This document shows positions 10,189 to 21,408 of a DNA stretch of 64,000 nucleotides, piece by piece (position 1 is the stretch's first letter; every line of letters starts with the position of its first letter). Both the position numbers and the translations under genes were made by a program. Below the pieces are notes generated by a model. It did no database searches. It worked only from the letters and a program-made list of their open reading frames with translations, and was not told the origin of the DNA. This DNA comes from Berghia stephanieae (Eukaryota; Mollusca; Gastropoda; Nudibranchia; Aeolidiidae), in the NCBI GenBank assembly GCA_034508935.3, contig CM067452.1, forward strand, positions 137,988 to 201,987, written 5' to 3'.

Positions 10189-10533
10189 TTAGTCCTTGGT
10201 GTCATCCTGTAGACTTGGTTCATCGAGGACTAGGTTTACTATGTCGATCTCGGCTTCACAATTGTTCATGCGTAAGGGGATTGGAGGGTATTTTATTTCT
10301 GTCCTACACATTGGGCACAGGGGATTCTGTCGACTCTCTCGAGTCAAACCTCTATCGTATTCTCTATCATCACTCGTGTTCGCCTCTATCAGTTGGAATA
10401 CGCAACTATAACCAAGTACGTGTCCGCATCTTAACGCGTGGGGTGGGTGTGATGTCGCTGTCATCTGCGCGTAACACACAATACATTCCATATATAAGTG
10501 TGGCTCGATCCTTCTACATGGTTGCGATGCCAT
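10189..10533 (-). CDS. RING-finger protein, probable E3 ubiquitin ligase
   Basis: A frame of 114 residues starting at the ATG at 10533 (MASQPCRRIEPHLY). It contains a C3HC4-type RING: CIVC, then ALRCGHVLGYSC, then CPMC, with spacing typical of RING E3 ligases. ALRCGH(V/I)(L/F)G(Y/S)(S/T)C is shared with the proteins at 8582-8956 and 41389-42221, so these are paralogues. Malacoherpesviruses encode several RING proteins, generally taken to redirect host ubiquitination or innate signalling. Downstream coding sequence (9472-10141) may be functionally linked. Confidence 0.65.
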   Translation of the reverse strand: MASQPCRRIEPHLYMECIVCYAQMTATSHPPHALRCGHVLGYSCVFQLIEANTSDDREYDRGLTRESRQNPLCPMCRTEIKYPPIPLRMNNCEAEIDIVNLVLDEPSLQDDTKD

Positions 10534-10694
10534 GGCGACGATTGACGACTGAGACAAAAGCGAGTTCGCTCCTCAATTTTATGGGTTTCCACCCACTCGT
10601 GACGTGTAAATATAGGTGTTAAATATAATATGAGATAAGGAATAACCAGACAAAAGGACAAACAATGACTCGATTCGATAAAAAATGATAGACT

Positions 10695-11221
10695 TTATTT
10701 GTTGCTGTATCTCTCAAAACATTTTCGCAATACATCTTTCAGTTCGTGTATAAGAAAATGTTCATTGAACTCATCGAGACAACCCAAGTTATCTCCTCTT
10801 CGTCTCTCATTGATTTCACATAGTTTTATCGACAATTGTAAATACAGTCTCTTCTCTTCAAGCGTCCCAAAGTTCTTAATTAGCCGATTACATTCTTCCG
10901 ATGGGACTGTCAGGACAAATAACTCGTAATCTTTTGTTGATATCTGGGACAGAATCGCAGGTGGTGATGATGGTGATGTCGGTGACGACGGTGTTGATGA
11001 TGATGGGTATTTCCGACGAGAATGCACGACTCGTTCAACCCCTTCAAACAGGGATTTGGGGGGTTAATTGAAGACATCGGCACGTTGTTGTTGTTGTCGG
11101 ACATGTTATGTTTCTTTCTCTTCCGTCTGGTTCTCCTCGTCTGCTGTGGTGGGAAACAGTCGTCTCCACGAAAAAAGTCTCCCAACGTGATCGGGTTATC
11201 TCGCACTCGGCTTGACTGCAT
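10695..11221 (-). pseudogene. Hypothetical viral protein, fossil
   Basis: Coding sequence begins MQSSRVRDNPITLGDFF with a strongly basic patch (RRTRRKRKKH, likely nuclear localisation), then a Ser/Pro linker and a charged helical C-terminal part (EECNRLIKNFGTLEEKRLYL). About one break. A minus-strand TATA-like GATATAAGG lies near 11275. The family is not recognised; a small nuclear regulatory protein is possible. Confidence 0.4.
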
Positions 11222-11324
11222 CTTGGTTGTGATGAATCGAAATGAATGAATGACTATGTCTGTAAAATCACACCTTATATCGAATACAACAACCAATCAA
11301 ATTGGGTAAGTTAACAGAAGGAAA

Positions 11325-11400
11325 CTTTGCGATGATATCCTAACATTATCCAAAAGCGAACACAAATAATCACCGGGGAAAACGGTTAGCATTGATCATG
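11325..11400. promoter_or_regulatory. Single GTTAG-type dyad
   Basis: TCCTAACATTATCC and, 40 bp on, ACGGTTAGCATTG resemble the half-sites of the 7.6-8.45 kb field, in opposite orientation. Confidence 0.4.
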
Positions 11401-11402
11401 AT

Positions 11403-11663
11403 TCACCAATCCTCTTCCTCATCAGTATTTGTATCATCATCATCGCATACACTCTCTGCTTCCGACGAATCCCGCTCCTCCGACGAGTCCCACTCTTCAT
11501 CGTCGTCGCTTCTGTATTCAAACTCCACGTCGTCTTCATCTGACGGATATATGTCCTCCGTTAATTTGAAGCCACGATCGTCTCTCCAACTGACACCATC
11601 GCGGCTTTTTGGTTGATCCGCCGAACATTCTGTCTCCTGCTTGATACCCTCACACTGTGACAC
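11403..11663 (-). pseudogene. Acidic Ser/Asp/Glu-rich ORF
   Basis: An 86-codon frame ending in a dense acidic tail (SDEDDVEFEYRSDDDEEW). No standard ATG in frame. It may be the end of a broken gene. The acidic tail resembles that of the RING protein at 41.4-42.2 kb in composition only. Confidence 0.3.
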
Positions 11664-11723
11664 TTGGGGACGCCATGGTGAAACAAATGGTCAACGCGTT
11701 CGAGCGCATACACAAATAAATAG

Positions 11724-13002
11724 TCAGCACTGCAGTCTCAATCTCACGCGCCCTTTGATATCACCTCTACAAATCGAACATACCTTTAGTCTCACCGAAC
11801 ACGATTGACACGATACGTGACCGCACGGCATGTGGCATATGTCAACCACAGCACATGTACAGACGGCACACATGCATCGCTCTGTCATTTGGGATGATTC
11901 CGTCGATATATCCGCGTCCGTCCGTGTGTCGTCGTCCCTCTTGGCGGGAAGAGGAAGCGAACTCTTGACCCCCATCGTCTTCACGAGTTTCAGTAATTGT
12001 ACCGCCGACATCGTTACGCCTTGAATCACAGCCTGTACGACGACGTGTCGGAACTCGTCATACGGGTAGCCAAGGGTTAGTAGCGTCTGGACCGCACATG
12101 ATAGCAGAGAGTTACCCGATGGTGCGTTGAGGTGTGGTACAAATGTGTGGGAGAGTAAGCCGAGCCGTCGCGATTCCTCAATCACTATCTCCATCGATAA
12201 CCTTCCTCTCAGTCGATTACACATCTGCACGAACGTTGCACCCATCCTCAGGTGAACGAATGTGCAGGTTGGTCGGAATTTAGCGTGTTCGATCCACGGG
12301 ACATTCCCGGCTGACCAATTGTAGAGTATGATGGAACAATAGAAGCATCGGCATCGATCGTTTTCGCCCATGAAATACAACCCAGCGTCCACGGATCGCG
12401 AATCTTGACTCGATGTGTCTTGTCCCAGTCAGCGGGAAATGTATCCACTCGTGCAGATGCGCCGCTAAGTGTTATGTGGTTAGGATTTTTCACGAAAACA
12501 CCATACCTCGGCGTTCCAGGGTAGTAATGAGCGCTTCCACTCGTCGTTGAACCTATCAGTAGTGACGTCAGTTGCTGTTTGGCGCGACAGGAGATGTGCT
12601 GGAATTCCCGCGAGCAGCTGACGTCCCGATGTTCGTTGAACTGTCGTCGTCGTCGCTGGCGGTGAAGATGGAGTTGTCATTGTCGTTGGTGGAGGTAGTG
12701 ACGAAGCTAGGGTTGTCGCCATCGTCGTTGGTGGCGGCGGTAATGGTGGCAGCGAGGTCGTTGTGTTGACAGTGATGCTGACTTTCTCGCAGTGAGGATT
12801 GTATTGCCCGTGGTAGTGCAGTACGTTAGGTGAGATCTCTGTGCTGTAATATGAACAAAAATGACATCGAACACCCGGAACACCATTGTCGTTTACGAAG
12901 TAAAAAACCATCATGCGCCAAACTGGTGTAATGTACGCTTCTCGCTCCCGGCGCAGGACGATAAATTGAGAAAGTTGACAATTTCTTCAGTTCGCACTGC
13001 AT
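11724..13002 (-). pseudogene. Inhibitor-of-apoptosis protein (two BIRs + RING), fossil
   Basis: The region encodes in order: a first BIR-like domain (LKKLSTFSIY, then RCHFC...H-x6-C), a Pro/Thr-rich linker, a second BIR beginning ARVDTFPADW with the zinc ligands CRCFYC, WIEHAKFRPTC, a helical linker with a possible UBA-like part (LLTLGYPYDEF), and a C-terminal RING (CAVCTCAVV, MPCGHVSCQSC, CSICRGDI). This is canonical IAP architecture, as found in baculoviruses, malacoherpesviruses and animals. IAPs block caspases and act as E3 ligases. It has about three breaks. An intron-free layout inside the viral block favours a viral rather than a host gene. Confidence 0.75.
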
Positions 13003-13007
13003 TATTG

Positions 13008-13316
13008 CTACAATAAAATGGTTTTGGCGGTCGCTAAGACGTCTTTCTTGCACACTAAACATTTTTTCACGGAGTTGTCATCACACCCTTGACAAAGAAT
13101 TAAACACCCGCACGGCAGGGCTGTCCTGTTAACGGTGACTGTGCCACACTTTTTGCATGCCAACATCTTGTTCAATAACTTATTTTCGATGGATACGGCC
13201 ATGAATTCTTCTTTGTATTGCGCGAGCCAGCGGGGTGGCTGCGAACCCGACGCAATCCAACTGTTGTGTGTGTTGTTTGAGACGCTTCTCCCACACATCA
13301 TCCATACCACAGACAC
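13008..13316 (-). pseudogene. Small RING-like protein adjoining the IAP gene
   Basis: The frame contains MLACKKCGTVTVNRTALPCG followed by CLILCQGCD and KKCLVCKKDV, the pattern of an IAP-type C-terminal RING with a cysteine where histidine is usual (PCGC instead of PCGH). It ends six bases before the IAP start codon. It could be a separate mini-RING or the tail of an older IAP copy. A hydrophobic stretch upstream in another frame suggests the start is not intact. Confidence 0.45.
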
Positions 13317-13423
13317 ACGTCAACACAAAAATGACACAAATGAAAAACAAGGAATGACATGAAAATGATTGAATACGTTTATTGTATACTGTGGAATGAA
13401 GGTAGGTCGATGATATCAAATGG

Positions 13424-16400
13424 TTATTTGCATAGAAGTGTATTTACATTGAAACAAACATGCGCGACTTGAAGAGTAATCAAAGACACGATCAGATGTA
13501 ACAATGGGAAGCCTCGTGTCCCGCTGCCGCCGTTTTTCTTGTCCTCCATAACAACCGGCAGGGAATACGTCAGTCTGCTGGGTCTCGGCTGCGCGATGTG
13601 CTTATTCAACGTTCCGATCGTCCTTATGTCTTGACAGCCCGGCGTTCGTCTTTCAGATCCAGAATACGTAAGGATGTATTGTTGTCCCACAGACCTAATG
13701 GTGTAAGTAATCGCCCGAGTGATCGATCGTTTCATCGTCAGATTTGATTGTTGTCCGTGGTACATGTGTTGGCCGACCAGAGTATTCAGCACGAATTCGG
13801 CGTCGGTACCCAAGCGCTCCTTCTCTCGCAAGTTCAGTTCTGTTTGAATTACGCCACTCAGCTGCAATATAGACTCGAGTTCTCCTGACATGTTGATTGT
13901 CGTCGTACTGAACGGTGATCCTATAACACTCCTGGGAGAGTCGCTGTCCACGAACGAGAATTCTGCACACACAAATGGCTCGACGTGATTGTACACTACC
14001 TCATCGTCGTCGCTTGAAGGATCAATTCGGCACTTTGCGAGCATCGCCGACATTTCGTGGTGATGAGAGCAGCAGCGGATGAATCTGGGGTGTAACAGTC
14101 TGACCTCGAACGAGTACTGTAGACACGTTTTTTTATCGACAGACTGGTAGTGCGTCCACTGATTGTTGCAAATACATTCGTAGCCCGGGCTCAGGTTTCG
14201 GCACGTACTTAGTTCATGGTCGCAGTTGTTCGAATCATCGTTTGCGCATTCGTTGATATCCTCACATTCTCCAGACCCCCTGTTTAGCCGGCTTGTTGGG
14301 GGACATTTCAGAGGTTCGACGCATTCGAATGATCCGATTGTGTTCATACAGGCGGTTCTATCGTCGTCGACTCTATCAGCGCAGGGGTTTCCGCCGGGCT
14401 GTGCGCACTCGTCAATGTCATTGCATCCACCATCGGATCTTGAGTACTCGAAGCCGGGTAAGCACACGTCGTTTACGACGCACTGACCACCAATGTCGTC
14501 GTAATCTGATTTGCACAGACACTGCAGAGTGTCGGCCTGGTCAGAGCAGTATTTCTTGTCTTCGCAATGGGAGAACCAATGCACTTGTCAGCCGGACCTG
14601 TCAGTAGACATGGCGACGATTCGGGATTCTTAGAAGGACGTGGAGGCGATCGGCTCTCCGCGCCGTCGACGTCCAGGTAAGAGTTGGCAAAGACGATTCG
14701 TCCAGTGTCAGCCGCTACGTATTTCACGTGCGATATTCTGACGTCGGGTCTGCTCCAGACCACCACTGCGTTAGAATAACATTCGACAACGACGCTGCTG
14801 TTGTCGCGATTGTTCATTGAAGAGTATCGCCATCTTATAGCTCTTGGTAAGTCGGTTGGTCTCGTTGAGTACGGTGCGGCTGACACGGCGGATAGGTCGT
14901 GGTATGGAAAGGGGTCGCTGGAAACAACACAATGGATATCATCCGTCTTTCGCTCCGTCGTTGTCGGCGATGGTTGGTCGACGATGAGGTGAATTAGAAT
15001 ATTACCGACCTCTATCATCTGACTGCCGACTGGGGGGTTGTAACATAGAGGAACTCGAGCTGCAGGAGCGTCTTTGATCCACGAAGCCTGGATGGTCCGG
15101 CTGAATTGGTGAACTCCGTTTTTCAGAATGTAATATTTGCGTTGTCTTGTGTCCCCGGCCTCGAAATAAGGCACAGCCATCCCTCTCTCGTCGAATGCCG
15201 CGATACTCAACGGTCCTCGAAACATTTCTCGATGCAAACACATGGCTTGGCTGGGGATGGGGGTGAAAACAAATGTGTAGTTTTGGTCCTGAGTGACGTA
15301 TCTGCCGGTCGGCAACGCGTTCAAGTCAGCCACAAGCGTGTCAACTGTCCCGGTTGGAAGATCTGGGTAAGCGACCAATCCGTCGGAGAGTCGAGCCACG
15401 TCCAATTTTGCTTTTATTCGTTCCACCGAGGCGTGAACCCATCTTTTTACACCCCCGAACGATCCGCGGACTGTGGGGGTCTTTTTGAACGTCGTCACAT
15501 AGTTCGACCATGAATTGGGTAATGTCATCTCGCAATTCTCTGGCATCTCCGCATTGTAGTCCGCCGCCGCCTCGCGAACGGATGCGCATGCTGATCTTGT
15601 CGACCACCACTGTTTACACTCGTCGTCGTCCACGGCAGAGGTTCGATCGTTACCGAAATATTGACTCTGATGGGGATTACACCCCATAATTTTTTGGCGG
15701 TTTCGTTGAGTACCAGCACGTATTTTTGGCACCGATACACCTCCCTCTCGATGACGTCCATGTTCTTGAGATACACGGTCGCCTGCGCAGATCCGTACAA
15801 CAAGTCCCCTTTTTTCTCAGATGATACCTTGACGACGGCGCTGGCCCCCGCTGGAATGAACACATCGTCGTCCTCCCGTTTCAAATGAGAGTATATTATT
15901 CTGAAGTTCGCCTCTGGTGTCGCGCACGCCAGTTCCGGAGGCGTGTACACAGACCTCTGAGCGCACACACCTCCCGAATTATCGAGAGGTATCGGTGGCT
16001 CTGAAGCGTCATCAGCTGGTTTCACGTGTCCGCAGCTCTCCCATGGGTCGGCGTTCGTTGAATGTGTGTTGTTGTCGGCGTTGTCGAACACATGGTCGTG
16101 AACGGAAAGTGACTCACAACCTCCCGATGGTCCGATGTCAACGTTCTTCGGAATAAAATTCGGCAGGCATCTGTACTCAAAGTCGTCGTCGATGCTGTGT
16201 CTTGTGCAGAAACATCCATCGGGTCTCTCTCCCCGACACATACTGAGCCCCCGAGATCGTCGCTGTCAGTGATACAATCGTGTGTTGGGCCGTCAGACGG
16301 GATAACGTATCGCATGGGAATCGGGTCTACCTCGTATGGAATAGAACCCAATCCGTCGACGACGATATTCAGTGGTCGTGGCAGCTTCGTAGTCGTTACT

Positions 16401-17449
16401 GCTGCTCCTCTCGCCAGTACATCTTGGACGACTCTAATGGATCTCGCGGGCCGATCATGTATTGGTCGTGGTCCATCATAAATCGTACCCGTGTCTGGTC
16501 TTACGAAAGGTGGTATATCTGGTCTTTGTGGTTGTGGTCGTGGTCTAGTTGGTTGTGGCTGAAGTACCGATGGTCGAGAAGTGGCGGTGACGATCAGAGA
16601 CTTCAGAACCCAGGTAACGATACCATTCTTGAAACACGCGGCGCCGAACATCTCATTATCGGTTGACATCAAATGTGGCTTCATAAAGTTCAGATCTAGA
16701 TATCCAGTCTGTCCGTCGCTATAGGACGGGAGAGAGACTAGAGGGTTCTCGCAGCTTCTGCCCGCCAACACCGCTGTTTGACCCTTGACGTTTCGTAGCG
16801 GTGAAATGGTGACAGAGTACGTTGTGGGTGGAGTCCGCAGATAGACTCGATGTACATAGAACTCCTGTCCGCTGTAAGACTTTCTGCACATGTCGAACGG
16901 GTATCGACCACCGACGCCAGCTAATGGATCCTCAGAATGTTTCTGACAAAATGACCCAGAGATGGGGTGCGCCAAGCAAAAGTAGTCCGCGTCGCATTTC
17001 CCGGGTATCTCGCACTGATTCCTAGGTATGCAATCGACGCTTTGACATACGTCGCAGTTCACGTTGAAGCAGCTACCATCGCTACACGTCACCGCCTTTG
17101 GGACTGAGATCGTTGCGTTGTCTCCGGTGCATGTGGGTTTGACTCCTGTCTTGTAGCAAGGCTGTGCTACGTTTTGTTCTAGTTCAAAGCGACCAAACTG
17201 ACACCGTCTGATACTCGTCCATCTTTGTGCGGGAAGAGGAGCGCCGTAACCCTGGCTTTCCCCATTTAGGATGTACTGGTTATGATAAGCGTATTTGGTT
17301 CGTGCGGAGGTGAAACAACTTTTGTCAAAATCGCGGTCCACGTCCCCATACGTGATGGATTCCCAGCCACCAGCGCACTGTGATACCCCACCATCGGCTG
17401 TGATGACGATGATGGCGATGAGAACCCAACACATCGTTTTCAAATCCAT
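13424..17449 (-). pseudogene. Large envelope-type glycoprotein with EGF-like domains, fossil
   Basis: One long minus-strand coding region of about 1,340 codons. It begins with a clear signal peptide (MDLKTMCWVLIAIIVI) and a Cys-rich ectodomain (CAGGWES, then many CxxC-type pairs). Near the C-terminus lie two calcium-binding EGF-like modules (DIDECAQPGGNPC and DINECANDDSNNC), then a juxtamembrane domain and a hydrophobic anchor (FPLLHLIVSLITLQVAHVCF). This is a type I membrane glycoprotein, presumably on the virion envelope. cbEGF modules are an animal extracellular feature, so capture from a host is plausible. It has about three breaks. No specific family recognised. Confidence 0.6.
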
Positions 17450-17634
17450 ACTTTTTGTACGTGTGTTCTCCTTGACAGCAAAAGAGAACTGACGCTACAC
17501 GAAGCAGCGTGGGCTATACACCCCTCAAAATTCCCACATCTCTTTAAATAACCAGCAAACCAAGGCTTGAACACCAGACCAGACGGAGAGATAAGAGAGG
17601 CGGTTATTTTTATTTTTTATTTACATTTGACATT

Positions 17635-17648
17635 CAAAGCATGGCTTG
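17635..17648. promoter_or_regulatory. Palindrome-like site, degenerate
   Basis: CAAAGCATGGCTTG keeps the right half of the 14-bp palindrome. It lies between the glycoprotein start and the next minus-strand gene. Confidence 0.35.
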
Positions 17649-17719
17649 CATGGAAAGGAAATGAATGAATCAATTATGAAACGGTGAACCGTCGGGGTGT
17701 GGAAACACAGTTGGGATTG

Positions 17720-18837
17720 TTATTGGGTATGCGGCCGTGGCGAATACAATCGTTTCATCGGCATATCGTGCGCTCTCCACGACATCAAGGTTATCTCAGT
17801 GTCGATCATAGCCGTAACAACGTCACTATTTCTTGTGTAAAGAGCGTCACACACTCCCAAACCCTGCCTCCGGCAAGCGATTCCGCACGACGCTCGCATC
17901 TTCATACAAATATCCACAGTCTCGTGATACAGCGCTTGCGTTGTGTTGAACACCAACCACAACCTTCCCGCCTGGTCGGAGATGTCGGTGGCGTTCGCTT
18001 GGGCCTCCTTTAGCGTTGTCTGTAGAACCGCTGTGTCATTCTTACAATCGGTTACTTCCGCTCGGCACGCATCGCGTTCTGATTGCGCGAGGTGGAGCTC
18101 ATTAGACGTGCTTTGCATCCGTCTGTTACAGTCGGCTAGGTTCTGGTTGCAATCAAGCACGTCCTTTATGGTCTGGTCATTTTGTTGTCTCAACCCGACG
18201 AGTTGTCCAATCAAGCCTTCGAGGGTAGAGTTGCACTTCAGAAGGTCGTTTCGAGTGACGTTGTAGTCGGAGCTACATCGAGTCAATTGCCCTAACGTCG
18301 TTGTCAGGTTGTTCGACACATCGATGTACTCGTTTTGCACACAGAGAGAGAGACTCTGTCGCTGTCAGGTTAGTCGCCGTGGCAATTAAATCTCTGTCAC
18401 AGACCGTAAGTTTGTGATTTACCGTAGTTAACGTTTGATTGCAGGTGGTATACGTGGCATTACAAATTGTCAGATCGGCGATGGTGTCATTCAGCTTCCT
18501 TTCAGACGACGCCACGTCGATCTCACACGCGTCGAACGCGGCGGTGAGATTAGTCACAGTGGTCAGACAATCGGTAAGGTTGTCCTGTGTGTCAGCTTCA
18601 GAGCATAGGTTTTCCCACAGTCCAGCCATGAATGGATTTTGTCCGTACAGCCAGGGTCTTAGTGTCGCAGATGGGTTTATGTCTCGGGGAGTCCAGTATT
18701 TCTTTGAAGCATAGGTTGTTCCTCCAATCTCGATGGTCACTGGTCGTTGGGAGTCATGGATCATGTCTGCGGACACCACTGGAAGGTAAAAAAATACATG
18801 CTGCTACCGCCACGCACATTAAAGTGGCGGATGTCAT
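17720..18837 (-). pseudogene. Secreted Cys/Asn-rich coiled-coil glycoprotein, fossil
   Basis: Begins MTSATLMCVAVAACIFL (signal peptide, start 18837). A globular N-terminal part (TYASKKYWTPRDINPS) is followed by a very long heptad-like region with recurring LTxC and NxT/S sequons, such as LTICNATYTTCNQTL and LKCNSTLEGLIGQL. The repeated Cys spacing of about 11 residues together with dense N-glycosylation sites suggests a disulfide-linked extracellular stalk. No anchor is obvious. A minus-strand CATATAAAG at 18881-18890 lies about 45 bp before the start. About two breaks. No family recognised. Confidence 0.5.
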
Positions 18838-18880
18838 GTTTGTTGTTTGTTGTTGTGTTGTGTTGTGTTGTGGCGCTCAG

Positions 18881-18890
18881 TCTTTATATG
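18881..18890 (-). promoter_or_regulatory. TATA box of the coiled-coil glycoprotein
   Basis: CATATAAAGA read leftwards, about 45 bp before the ATG at 18837. Confidence 0.5.
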
Positions 18891-19032
18891 TGGTTTTACT
18901 TCTCCATAAGTCCCCAAAAAAAGGGGTCTTTACGGCGAAGTGCCTCCTGCGTAGCAGTCAACGGCAAAACCTAAGTGGCGCTCAGTTCTTGAGTGAGCAG
19001 CTTTTATAGACAGCCAACAAAAACACTTGAAT

Positions 19033-19046
19033 CAAGCCGTGGCTTG
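19033..19046. promoter_or_regulatory. Palindrome CAAGNCRYGNCTTG, copy 6
   Basis: CAAGCCGTGGCTTG, about 145 bp upstream of the TATA box at 18881-18890. Confidence 0.6.
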
Positions 19047-19402
19047 CACACATCTGCAAATGTATACTTTATTTTTGGGAACAAACGAAACAAGAAGGAT
19101 TACAAGTCGTTGATTACACGAAACAAACGTTCTTTGGTCCGGTTCGACGGTATTGGCCGCACACGACGCCTCGAGTGTCTGTCAGTCGCCAGGCACATTT
19201 GATATCGTATCATATTCCGAGGGTCCTGAGGGTTGAATCTTGAATATGTCTTATTTCATCGCGAACAAGTCGCTCGAAATCGCTGATCAAACCATCCGTC
19301 GAGTTTGTCAGAGTTAGAATAGTCATCGGATTGCGTGACATCGGAATTCAAAATAAGAGCGTTGAGCTGGAAAAGAATGTTTTTGATTCCTTTTTTTTGT
19401 TC

Positions 19403-19603
19403 TCATCCACACGGCTCTCTCGATATTCGCACGTTAAAGGTGCTGTTCGCGCCATAGATCGACTCAACACGCACTTCGTTCAACCACACAGATCCGTCAG
19501 ACTCTTTCGCTTTACCCAACCAGCGATTGCTCGGGTTCGTCCCTGCCGCAGCAACGACGCACACCAAAGCGCTGACAGCGATCAACCACATAGTTACATG
19601 CAT
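19403..19603 (-). CDS. Small secreted or signal-anchored protein
   Basis: A 66-residue frame beginning MHVTMWLIAVSALVCVVAAA, a signal peptide or anchor, followed by a short polar domain with one N-glycosylation site (NSTF). Its ATG overlaps the stop of the polymerase-like gene upstream (TAATG), suggesting the two were expressed together. No family recognised. Confidence 0.5.
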   Translation of the reverse strand: MHVTMWLIAVSALVCVVAAAGTNPSNRWLGKAKESDGSVWLNEVRVESIYGANSTFNVRISREPCG

Positions 19604-21408
19604 TACAAAACTCCGATCCCACCTGGGTAGACAGACGCCTCTTTTGGGAACGTATAAATATGCGTCCGTAGCATTTCACTCGCAGCGCTAAATAATTTCA
19701 GAGCCTCTGCATCGGCGTCAGTTTCTGTTAGAGACTCGTACGTTTTAGACAGCAAACTCGTCATTAGGTCCGCGTACTTGTCGACATCGAGCTGCTTTGC
19801 GCAGAAGACATTGATCGTGGATGGTAGAGCCATGACATTGTCGCACTGGGGAGGGATGATCTTGCCGTCGATCACGCCGTAGATCTGAAATCTGGTCTGC
19901 AGAAGGTCGTTGTAGTAGTAAACGAGCAGCGGGTGTTTTTGCACGGTGAAAGAAACATCCCAGGTTGAGGTATCGGGTAAAACTAAATCGATCACTTTCG
20001 TTTTCGTCGACAATAGACTTGATAGGGACGATTTCATAGCATCGACAACGTCAGTTACGTTCTTGTTAGCATCCACAACCACCGCAACATCGCCAGAATG
20101 AATATATCCAACACAGGTCTGAACCACGCGGGGTAAGTTGCGGTCCGGAGGCCGATGAATCCTCTGTGGACGACTTTGCCAGATCTCACGTCAACTCCAG
20201 CGTACTTGCTCTGAGAGACAGTCACCATTCCGACCGTTGTGTCCGGCACAAATTCGACTTTCATGAGAGAAACCGTTGGGGTATACAACCCTCACTGGCA
20301 GAGCCGAGGCGTCTAAGAGGATCCCATCCGTCGTCGCTCCACAAACCATAGATCCGTTCATTCGAATTGTGTGCATCATCACAGCAACAGACAGTTGTTT
20401 CATTAGGTTGTACCAACGAAGAGAGGTGTTCTGACGCTTTCCAATGCTAATGTTGACGAAACTTTTCGCCATTGGATGCTCGTCTCTGATCTTAATTAGA
20501 TTGTCATGGATTCTGGTAGTGTATTCGTCGAGTCCGAACACTCGCGTGATGCTGGCGTAGTAATTGGAGAAGTCGACGATAGCGAAAGGCTGACGTCTGT
20601 CGTTAGTATTGTACACGACGCTGCCGTTTGTAAAGAACCTATCCCCGCTCCTGCCAGCAGCCGCGTGGTTGTACGCGATGTAGCGAAGTAGTTTGAGTTC
20701 CGTAAATGAGCGAGTGTGTCGACTTCGACGCCCACATGTGTTTTTTGATGCGCCAGTCTCGGTGTCTCCTCTCGTTACAACCAATTCGTTGAAATCGAAG
20801 AAATCTCCTTCATCTCCTTCGAGCGATATGTCGACGACGTCCGCTCCTTTGGGTATGTCGACCGGGTCGATTTTGGTCATGTCACAGCCCCTGTAGGCGA
20901 GACCAGATGTCCGGCACACATAATACGAGGCGTCCGAAGGATCGGGTAGCGACAGTTCGTTACCCTTTCCGGTGCTTCCGGTTGGCAAGATCTCGGATAA
21001 TACACGTTCTAAATTGATGAATTCTCGGCTGGCAACGTGTACGAAGGGACATATAATACCTTGGATCACGTGTTTGATAATCACGTGCCGTCTGATGACG
21101 TCGTCAACCCCTGTCGGGTAGACATCACAGCCTCCGGTTGGGTCGACTCGCTCGAACGTTATCATTATTTTCCGGTGGCGCTCAATGGCGACGCTTGGTT
21201 TTTCATTGCTCTGTTGTTCATCAGTAAAAGTTTGTATTCTTGTGTTATTATCTGCCATCGTTTTTGTATATGGACTTATTATTTGTAATTGGAATACAGG
21301 TATGACTATATTTAAATATTTCTATTTGTGGTACCTATTTCAATAATGTGTAGAGCATGAAAAGTTACTACGAGTGAACAATGTTGTTGTGTTCGAAATA
21401 AAAACAAT

